A DNA stretch of 64,000 bases. It comes from Amycolatopsis cihanbeyliensis (GTDB lineage Bacteria; Actinomycetota; Actinomycetes; Mycobacteriales; Pseudonocardiaceae). Positions within the stretch are counted from its first letter, which is position 1. Each line of letters begins with the position of its first letter. The notes beneath the pieces are model-generated. The model searched no databases, was not told the origin of the DNA, and worked only from the letters and a program-made list of their open reading frames with translations. This document shows positions 24,190 to 30,350 of the stretch, piece by piece. Where the stretch lies: assembly GCF_006715045.1 (NCBI RefSeq), contig NZ_VFML01000001.1, positions 4,122,501 to 4,186,500 on the forward strand, in the 5' to 3' direction. The translations under genes were made by a program, and so were the position numbers.

Positions 24190-24259
24190 ACCCGGCGCAG
24201 GCGCACCGCGGCGCCCGCCTCGGCTTACCACCCATTGCCGGGTGGATAGGCTCGACGGT

Positions 24260-24570
24260 ATGCGGTTCGGGCCGCTGGGGCCACTCGTGGTGCACCGGGA
24301 TGACGGGACACCCGTCCCGGTGCCCGGCGCGAAGGTCCGCGCGCTGCTGGCCGACCTGCTGATCGACGCCGGCCGGTCGGCGTCGGCAAGCCGGTGGACG
24401 ACCTGTGGCCGGAGGAACCACCGGCCAGACCGGAAAGCGCCCTGCGGTCCAAGGTTTCCCAGCCACGCCGGGTGCCGGACGCGGCCGAGCCCGGCGCGCG
24501 GGAGGCGCTCGGCGCGGAAGGGTTCGCCCGGCCGTTCGCCGAGGGACGCGCCGTAACGCACGCGTCGTAA
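24260..24570 (+). pseudogene. Remnant of a SARP/BTAD-type regulator
   Basis: An ATG at 24260, with TAGGCT (24247-24252) at leaderless spacing, opens the N-terminus of an AfsR/SARP regulator: MRFGPLGPLVVHRDDGTPVP, then 'KVRALLADLLIDAG'. Near 24393 the frame shifts, and the other frame continues with the expected 'VDDLWPEEPPARPESALRSK'. Soon after, it jumps to a short end like the C-terminus of such regulators ('AEGFARPFAEGRAVTHAS') and stops at 24570. Both a frameshift and a large internal deletion are therefore needed. It lies back to back with the WrbA remnant. Confidence 0.65.
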
Positions 24571-24616
24571 TGGAAGAGTCGCCTGGCGACGGATACGCGC
24601 GGCGGCGTTCGAGGGG

Positions 24617-24622
24617 TAGCTT
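24617..24622 (+). promoter_or_regulatory. -10 element TAGCTT, leaderless promoter of the histidine kinase
   Basis: TAGCTT ends seven bases before the in-frame GTG at 24630. This supports that GTG over the ATG at 24570, which lies upstream of the -10 and overlaps the TAA of the regulator remnant. Confidence 0.45.
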
Positions 24623-24629
24623 TTCAGGG

Positions 24630-25757
24630 GTGTTCCCTGGCAGACGGCAGGTCGGCGACGTGCTCCGCACGCTCGTGCTCGCGGGCTTCGTGCTCGGCGC
24701 CACGACCATGGCCGCCCGGCAGCAGCCGGAGGCGCGAGCGCTGGACCCGGTCGGGTACGGCTGGCTGGTCGCCGCCGCGCTGCCGCTGCTGGCCTGCCGC
24801 CGGTACCCGATGCTGGCGTTCGCGGTCAGCTCGGTGCTCGCGCTGACCTACTACTGGTCCGGTTACCCCGGAGGGCCGGTGATCGTGCTGCCGGGGGCCG
24901 CGCTGTTCGTGCTGACCAGGGTGCGCGGCCCGGCCACGGCCAGCGTCGCGGGCGGAGCCCTGCTGGCCGCGCTGTACCTGGTGCACGGGACGAGCGACGG
25001 GGACTGGCTGCCGCCGCTGCCCGCGGCCGGGTTGGTCGCCGGGGTCGCCGCGGTGATCGGGATCGGCACCGCGCTGCGACACCGCAAGGCCGCCCAGCGG
25101 GCCACCAGGGAGCAGCAGGCCGAGCACGCCCAGCGGCTCGCCGAGCAGGATCGGCTACGGGTCGCCCGCGAGGTGCACGATGTGGTCGCGCACAGCCTCG
25201 CGATGATCAACGTGCAGGCCGGGGTGGCCGCGCATGTCGCCGATCGCAGGCCGGAGGAGGCCCGCAAGGCGTTGCAGCACATCAAGGAGGCGAGCGCGGA
25301 GGCACTGACCGACCTGCGCGCGACGCTGGAGGTACTGCGCGGCGGCGACCGCAAGGAGGGCGTGGCCGAGGCATCGGCCAGCCTGCGGCACATCGCCGAG
25401 CTGATCGACCACGCGCAGGCCGTGGGGATCGACGTCTATGTGCGCGGGGAGCCGGGGGACCTGCCGCCGGACGTGGACGGCGCGGCCTACCGCATCCTGC
25501 AGGAGTCGCTGACCAACGTGATCCGGCACGCCAACCAGCCCAGCTCGGTGACCGTCCAGTTCGGACGCCGGGACGGGGCGCTCGAGATGGTGGTGCGGGA
25601 CGACGGGATGGGCGCCACCGCACCGCGACTGGGCAACGGGCTGCGGGGCATGCGGGAGCGGTCCGAGGCGCTGGGCGGGCGGTTCACCGCGAGCGCGACC
25701 GTGGAGGGCGGCTTCGAGGTCCGCGCGACGCTTCCGGTTCCGGCCGCACCATCCTGA
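24630..25757 (+). CDS. Sensor histidine kinase, NarL/DesK type
   Basis: Protein of 375 residues from GTG 24630 (an ATG at 24570 would add 20 residues). Four or five membrane segments occupy the first 150 residues. A short coiled coil leads to the HisKA_3 box 'EVHDVVAHSLAMINVQAGVA' (phospho-acceptor H183). The ATPase domain follows with 'ILQESLTNVIRHANQPSSVT' and 'DDGMGATAPRLGNGLRGMRE'. The cognate regulator is most likely at 27932-28597, two genes downstream. A hairpin lies 73 bases after the stop. Confidence 0.87.
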   Translation: MFPGRRQVGDVLRTLVLAGFVLGATTMAARQQPEARALDPVGYGWLVAAALPLLACRRYPMLAFAVSSVLALTYYWSGYPGGPVIVLPGAALFVLTRVRGPATASVAGGALLAALYLVHGTSDGDWLPPLPAAGLVAGVAAVIGIGTALRHRKAAQRATREQQAEHAQRLAEQDRLRVAREVHDVVAHSLAMINVQAGVAAHVADRRPEEARKALQHIKEASAEALTDLRATLEVLRGGDRKEGVAEASASLRHIAELIDHAQAVGIDVYVRGEPGDLPPDVDGAAYRILQESLTNVIRHANQPSSVTVQFGRRDGALEMVVRDDGMGATAPRLGNGLRGMRERSEALGGRFTASATVEGGFEVRATLPVPAAPS

Positions 25758-25829
25758 GCCTGTCCCTGAACTGGACCCGACTACTCGACGCGCGTGGAAG
25801 AGCGATCGTGTCGCGCGTTGGGGAACAAG

Positions 25830-25865
25830 CACCGAATCCGGTGCCAATCCGGCCGGGATTCGGTG
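25830..25865 (+). terminator. Ten-base perfect stem-loop after the histidine kinase gene
   Basis: CACCGAATCC (25830-25839) and GGATTCGGTG (25856-25865) pair perfectly around a 16-base loop. There is no T-tract, as is common in actinomycete terminators. It could end or attenuate the kinase transcript, or act as an operator for the CorA-like gene. Confidence 0.45.
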
Positions 25866-25908
25866 AGAATGAGGTGATGCGTCTTCTCCCGAGACGGCTG
25901 GGGCATCT

Positions 25909-27216
25909 GTGACAACGAGTGAGATGGTGGCGCGGCGCCCGCGCACGCGAGTACTGCTGCTGTACAGCCTGGCGAACCGGCTGCCGAACGGGGTCGGCCA
26001 CGGCCCGCACACCCGTTCGCTGCACACCCTGTTCGCCTTCGGCCGGTTCACCGCGCACCTCGAGGCCGCCGGCTCCGTCCTGCCGCGGGTGCTCGACGAG
26101 TGGGAACTCGACGGCTCGGCGCTGGAGCTGCCCCCGGAACCGCCGCGGGCGGACGCGGTGACCGTGATCGTGGTGGTCAGCCCGCGCGGGGATCCCACCC
26201 TGCTGCTGGACCTCGGGCTGCCGGAGGCCGCCGACGCCGAGACGGTGACCGAGCTGCTCGCGGCCACCTGCTTTCGCCGCGGCGAGCTGACCCTGCGGCA
26301 GCGACCGATCCTGGAGTGGGTCGCCGGGCGGATCGGCTACGCGGGCGAGCTGGAGTTCGGTCGCGACCTGCATCAACTGGTGTTCCCCGGTGGGCGCCTG
26401 CTGGACCGGATCCGCACCGAGCAACTCGCCGTCCGGGACGGGGTCTCGCCCACGCTGGCCCAGGTGATCTACCGGGGCGCGGGCCTCGCCGACGCCGGCA
26501 TCCGGCGGCCGGCCGGGCTGAACGACCACGTCCGGTCGGTGGTGGCGCACGGCAGGGGTGTCTCGGTGGCCGCGGCGTGGGAGCCGAGGGCCGCCCCGTG
26601 GAACGCGGAACTGGAGAACGCCTTCGCGGTGGTCGCGATGACCCAGGTCTCGGCACTGGGCGTGGTGCAGCGGACCCGCCGCAACGCCTTCCGTGCCCTC
26701 ACGGACAACGAGCACGCGCTGCCCACCTCCACTGCCGAGGCGCGGACGTTGATCTCGGACCTTTCCACCGAGCTGAACGAGATGCAGCTGGACCTGAGCT
26801 TCGGGGTCGAGGCCTACCTGGACAGCCTGCTGATCCCGGAGTCGGCGCTGGAGCACTACCAGACCTCGCTGCGGGGGGCGATCGGGCTCACCGATGGCCT
26901 GGCGAACACCTCGCGGATGCTGGACCGGTTGCAGTCGGTGATCCAGGCCCGGCTCTCCGGCCTGGAGGCGACCGTGCAGGAGCGGGTGGAGCAGCGCAGC
27001 AGGGCGCTGTCCTGGGTGGTCGCGGTCGGCACCCTGATCGCCCTGCCGCCCGCGCTGCTGCTGGCGTTCTTCGGGCTGAACGGCACCGAGGTGGACGAGA
27101 CCCGGTCGATGTTCGACCTCGGCCGCTACTGGCCCGCCTACCTCGCCGCCTGGCTGCCGTTCCTGCTGCTGGTGCTGGTCGGGTTGGTACTGCGGCGAAA
27201 GGCGGACCGGGCGTGA
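25909..27216 (+). CDS. CorA-like membrane protein with altered GMN motif
   Basis: Protein of 435 residues with a large hydrophilic N-terminal part, a long helical region ('ISDLSTELNEMQLDLSFGVE' to 'QARLSGLEATVQERVEQRSR') and two C-terminal membrane helices. That is the layout of CorA-type Mg2+/Co2+ channels. At the end of TM1 the usual GMN motif is replaced by GLN in 'LAFFGLNGTEVDE', so ion selectivity is doubtful. The GTG start is at 25909 with a poor ribosome site. The stop overlaps the GDPD start in GTGA, so the two are translationally coupled. Confidence 0.7.
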   Translation: MTTSEMVARRPRTRVLLLYSLANRLPNGVGHGPHTRSLHTLFAFGRFTAHLEAAGSVLPRVLDEWELDGSALELPPEPPRADAVTVIVVVSPRGDPTLLLDLGLPEAADAETVTELLAATCFRRGELTLRQRPILEWVAGRIGYAGELEFGRDLHQLVFPGGRLLDRIRTEQLAVRDGVSPTLAQVIYRGAGLADAGIRRPAGLNDHVRSVVAHGRGVSVAAAWEPRAAPWNAELENAFAVVAMTQVSALGVVQRTRRNAFRALTDNEHALPTSTAEARTLISDLSTELNEMQLDLSFGVEAYLDSLLIPESALEHYQTSLRGAIGLTDGLANTSRMLDRLQSVIQARLSGLEATVQERVEQRSRALSWVVAVGTLIALPPALLLAFFGLNGTEVDETRSMFDLGRYWPAYLAAWLPFLLLVLVGLVLRRKADRA

Positions 27217-27935
27217 GCGCGCTGATCTCCGCACACCGGGGCGGTGGCGAGGACGCGCCGCCCGCGACCCTGGACGCCTACAAGAAGTCGCTGGAGACCG
27301 GCGCCGAGTACGTGGAGTTCGACGTGCGCCGCACCAGGGACGGCGAGCTGGTGATCTTCCACGACGAGCGGGCGGGCCGCGGCGGGCCCCGGGTGGACTC
27401 GATCGGCTACCGGGAGCTGTGCGAGCGCGCCGGTTACCACGTACCCGAGCTGGGTGAGGTGCTGGAACTGATCGCCGGGGAGGTAGCCGGTCACCTGGAC
27501 CTGAAGGAGACCGGCTACGAGTGGGAGGTGCTGGGCCTCGCGGTGGAGGTACTCGGTGCCGACGGGTTCGTGGTCACCTCGCTCGAGGACGTCTCCATCG
27601 CCCGGATCAAGCGCACCCACCCTGGCGTGCGGGCCGCGCTGTCGCTGGGCAGGGAGCTCGGCAGCCATGGCTGGCACCGCCAGGTCGAGCTGCGGCACGG
27701 GGAGCTGTTCCCGTTGCGCCGGATCCGTGCCTGCGGGGCAGACTGGGTCGCGGTGCAGCATCTGCTCGCCCGGCTCACCGTGCTCGGGCTGTGTGCCCGG
27801 CACGGGATCGGGGCCATGGTCTGGACGGTGAACGACGACCGGCGGATCGGCAGGCTGCTCACCGACCCGCGGGTGGACGTGCTGGTGACCGACCGGCCGC
27901 GACGCGCGGTCGAGCTACGGGAGAAGGCGGCATGA
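27213..27935 (+). CDS. Glycerophosphodiester phosphodiesterase
   Basis: Protein of 240 residues, a GDPD TIM barrel. The catalytic HR and metal-binding acids are in 'ISAHRGGGEDAPPATLDAYK' and 'AEYVEFDVRRTRDGELVIFH', and the end has 'GAMVWTVNDDRRIGRLLTDP' and 'VDVLVTDRP'. It hydrolyses glycerophosphodiesters to glycerol-3-phosphate and an alcohol. There is no signal peptide, so it acts in the cytoplasm. It is coupled by GTGA to the CorA-like gene and by ATGA (27932-27935) to the response regulator gene. Confidence 0.88.
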   Translation: MSALISAHRGGGEDAPPATLDAYKKSLETGAEYVEFDVRRTRDGELVIFHDERAGRGGPRVDSIGYRELCERAGYHVPELGEVLELIAGEVAGHLDLKETGYEWEVLGLAVEVLGADGFVVTSLEDVSIARIKRTHPGVRAALSLGRELGSHGWHRQVELRHGELFPLRRIRACGADWVAVQHLLARLTVLGLCARHGIGAMVWTVNDDRRIGRLLTDPRVDVLVTDRPRRAVELREKAA

Positions 27936-28597
27936 TCTCGGTTGTCCTTGCCGACGACCAGGCGCTGGTGCGTGCCGGTTTCCGGGTGCTGCTGGAGACC
28001 GAGGAGGGCTTCCGGGTGTGCGGCGAGGCCGCGGACGGGGCCGAGGCGGTCGCGCTGGCCCGGCGGCACCGGCCGGACATCGTGGTGATGGACGTGCGGA
28101 TGCCCGGCACCGACGGGATCGAGGCGACCAGGATGATCACCGGCGACCCCGAGCTGTCCGGGGTCAAGGTGCTGGTGCTGACCACCTTCGATGTGGACGA
28201 GTACGTCTACGAGGCGCTGCGCGCCGGGGCCGGTGGGTTCCTGCTGAAGGACACCGACCCGGTGGAGCTGCTGCGCGCCCTGCGGGTGGTGGCCGCGGGG
28301 GAGGCGCTGCTGGCGCCGACGGTCACTCGCAGGCTGATCGCCGAGTTCGTGGACCGCCCGGAGAACCGCCGGGTGCACGCAGGCGCGGTGCGGGAGATCA
28401 CCGAACGGGAGCGGGAGGTGCTCGCACTGGTCGCCGGTGGGCTGTCCAACGAGGAGATCGCGGGCCAGCTGGTGATCTCCACGGCCACCGCCCGCACCCA
28501 CGTCAGCCGGATCATGACCAAGGTCGGGGCGCGGGACCGGGCGCAGCTCGTGGTGCTCGCCTACGAGTCCCGACTGGTCCGGCCCCGCGACCCCTGA
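27932..28597 (+). CDS. NarL/FixJ-family response regulator
   Basis: Protein of 221 residues. The receiver domain has the acidic pocket 'LADDQALVRAGF', the phosphorylation aspartate in 'IVVMDVRMPGTDGIEA' (D54) and the lysine in 'GGFLLKDTDP'. The C-terminal LuxR-type helix-turn-helix is 'LSNEEIAGQLVISTATARTH'. ATG 27932 overlaps the GDPD stop. The nearest matching kinase is 24630-25757, so the pair seems to be split by two unrelated enzymes. Its targets are unknown. It converges with the MFS gene two bases after its stop. Confidence 0.92.
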   Translation: MISVVLADDQALVRAGFRVLLETEEGFRVCGEAADGAEAVALARRHRPDIVVMDVRMPGTDGIEATRMITGDPELSGVKVLVLTTFDVDEYVYEALRAGAGGFLLKDTDPVELLRALRVVAAGEALLAPTVTRRLIAEFVDRPENRRVHAGAVREITEREREVLALVAGGLSNEEIAGQLVISTATARTHVSRIMTKVGARDRAQLVVLAYESRLVRPRDP

Positions 28598-28599
28598 CC

Positions 28600-30213
28600 T
28601 CACCCGACGACCGCGGGCTCGCCGCACTCGTCGTCCTCGTCCGTGCTTTCATTCGCGCTCTCGTCAGCGCTCTCGTCAACGCGGTCGTCCCGCGGTGCCG
28701 GTGCCGCGCCGCTCCCGCGCAGCAGCAGCGCCACGGTGCCGGTGACCGCGGCCAGCAGCGCCGCCAGCACGATCGTGGTCAGCGTCATGCCGTGCAGGAA
28801 GGCGTCCCTGGTCACCGCGAGCAGCCGCGCCCCGAGTCCGGCGGGCAACTCCGCCGCGGCGGCCACCGCGCCGCCGAGGGTGTCCCGCGCGGCGTCGGCC
28901 GCCCCGGCCGGGGTGCCCGCGGGCAGGGTGTCCCCGGTCAGCCGGCCCCGGTAGACGGCCGCCCCGATGCTGCCCGCGATCGCGACGCCGAGTGCGATGC
29001 CCAACTCGTTGCCGGTCTCCGCGGTCCCGCTCGCGGTGCCGGCCCGCTCGGCGGGGGCGCTGCCGATGATCAGGTCGTAGGTGAGCACCATCGTCGGGTT
29101 GAGGCTGAGGTTGAGCAGGATGAACCCGGCCATCGCCAGCCCGACCCCGGAGGAACCCGCCCCGGCGATGATCCCGAGCCCGCCCACGGCCAGCAGCATG
29201 CCGGTGACGATCAGCCGCGGCGGGCTGATCCGCTGGGCCAGCGAGGGAACCAGCAGGCTGGCGATCACCCCGGCGACCATCGCCGGGATGGTCCACAGTC
29301 CCGCGGCGAGCGGGGAGAACCCGAGCACCAGTTGCAGGTACTGCATGAGGAAGAACTGCATGGCGGCCAGCACGAACAGCGAGGTGGTCTGCGCCCCGAT
29401 GGAGGCGTTGAACGAGCGGTTGCCGAACAGGGCCAGGTCCAGCAGCGGGTTGGTCAGCCGCCGCTGCCGCCGCAGGAACACCCAGCCGAGCAGGGCCCCG
29501 GCCGCGAGGGACAGCGGCGCGGTCGCCGAAAGGCCGCCCTTGGCGAGCTCCTTCACCCCGTAGACAACCGGCAGGATGGATGCCATCGCCAGCACGACGC
29601 TGGCCAGGTCCACCCGGCCCGCGGACGCGGTGCGGAACTCGGGCAGGACCACCGGACCCAGCCCGATCAGCAGCAGCATCACCGGCACCGCGGGCAGGAA
29701 GACCGAGCCCCACCAGAACGTCTCCAGCAGGCCACCGCTGACCAGCGGCCCGATCGCCCCGCCCAGCATGAAGCTGGTCGACCACACCGCGATCGCGCGC
29801 CGGCGCTGCACGGGGTCGGCGAACATGTTGCTGATCAGTGCCAGGGTGGAGGGCAGCAGGGTGGCCCCGGTGACGCCGAGCAGGGCGCGGCCGGCGATCA
29901 GCAGCTCGGCACTGCTTGCGAAGGCGGTCAGCACCGAGGCGGCGCCGAACGCGGCCCCGCCGATCAGCAGCAGCTTGCGCCTGCCGATCCGGTCGCCGAG
30001 CGTGCCCATCACCACCAGCAGCCCGGCGATCAGGAAGCCGTAGATGTCCACGATCCACAGCATCTGCGTGCTGGTCGGTTGCAGGTCCGCGCTGAGCTTC
30101 GGCACGGCGAGGTGCAGCGCGGTGAAGTCCATGGCGATGACCAGCGCGGGCAGGGTCAGCACGACCAGCCCCACCCACTCGCGTAGCCCCGCTCTCTGTG
30201 CGGTCTCGGACAT
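28600..30213 (-). CDS. MFS drug exporter, 14-TM DHA2 (EmrB/QacA) type
   Basis: Protein of 537 residues with about 14 membrane segments. Motif A is 'GTLGDRIGRRKLLLIGGAAF', motif C-like is 'SFMLGGAIGPLVSGGLLETF', and the acidic residue in TM1 is in 'VIAMDFTALHLAVPKL'. The C-terminus ends with a highly acidic low-complexity tail (DESADESANESTDEDDE). It is a proton-coupled exporter, probably of drugs or dyes. ATG 30213 has GGAGGG eight bases upstream; a GTG nine bases earlier lacks spacing. The promoter has the 19-bp spacer of MerR-activated genes. Confidence 0.88.
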   Translation of the reverse strand: MSETAQRAGLREWVGLVVLTLPALVIAMDFTALHLAVPKLSADLQPTSTQMLWIVDIYGFLIAGLLVVMGTLGDRIGRRKLLLIGGAAFGAASVLTAFASSAELLIAGRALLGVTGATLLPSTLALISNMFADPVQRRRAIAVWSTSFMLGGAIGPLVSGGLLETFWWGSVFLPAVPVMLLLIGLGPVVLPEFRTASAGRVDLASVVLAMASILPVVYGVKELAKGGLSATAPLSLAAGALLGWVFLRRQRRLTNPLLDLALFGNRSFNASIGAQTTSLFVLAAMQFFLMQYLQLVLGFSPLAAGLWTIPAMVAGVIASLLVPSLAQRISPPRLIVTGMLLAVGGLGIIAGAGSSGVGLAMAGFILLNLSLNPTMVLTYDLIIGSAPAERAGTASGTAETGNELGIALGVAIAGSIGAAVYRGRLTGDTLPAGTPAGAADAARDTLGGAVAAAAELPAGLGARLLAVTRDAFLHGMTLTTIVLAALLAAVTGTVALLLRGSGAAPAPRDDRVDESADESANESTDEDDECGEPAVVG

Positions 30214-30252
30214 TGGTTCCACCCTCCGGTCGAAGATCCCGTTTCCAGCATG

Positions 30253-30283
30253 AGGCTAGGAGTTCAAGCTAAGTTGAGGTCAA
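30253..30283 (-). promoter_or_regulatory. MerR/SoxR-type promoter with 19-bp spacer and dyad box
   Basis: On the minus strand TTGACC (30283-30278) and TAGCCT (30258-30253) are 19 bases apart. The spacer holds CCTCAACTTAGCTTGAAC (30279-30262), a dyad with TCAA/TTGA cores very like SoxR and other MerR-family boxes. MerR-family activators act on such over-long spacers by twisting the DNA. The predicted start is near 30246, leaving a leader of about 33 nt with GGAGGG. An alternative reading is a SARP pair GTTCAAG-n4-GTTGAGG on the plus strand. Confidence 0.6.
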
Positions 30284-30350
30284 TGAGCGAGTCCGGGGAC
30301 GGCGGCGCCGGGGTAGGGTGAGACGGCTTCGAACAGGGGGAGGCTCCGTC

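Noticed and set aside
28018..30186. Long plus-strand Gln/Arg-rich frame opposite the MFS exporter
   Set aside because: Shadow of the exporter gene; composition is typical of antisense reading of membrane-protein codons.
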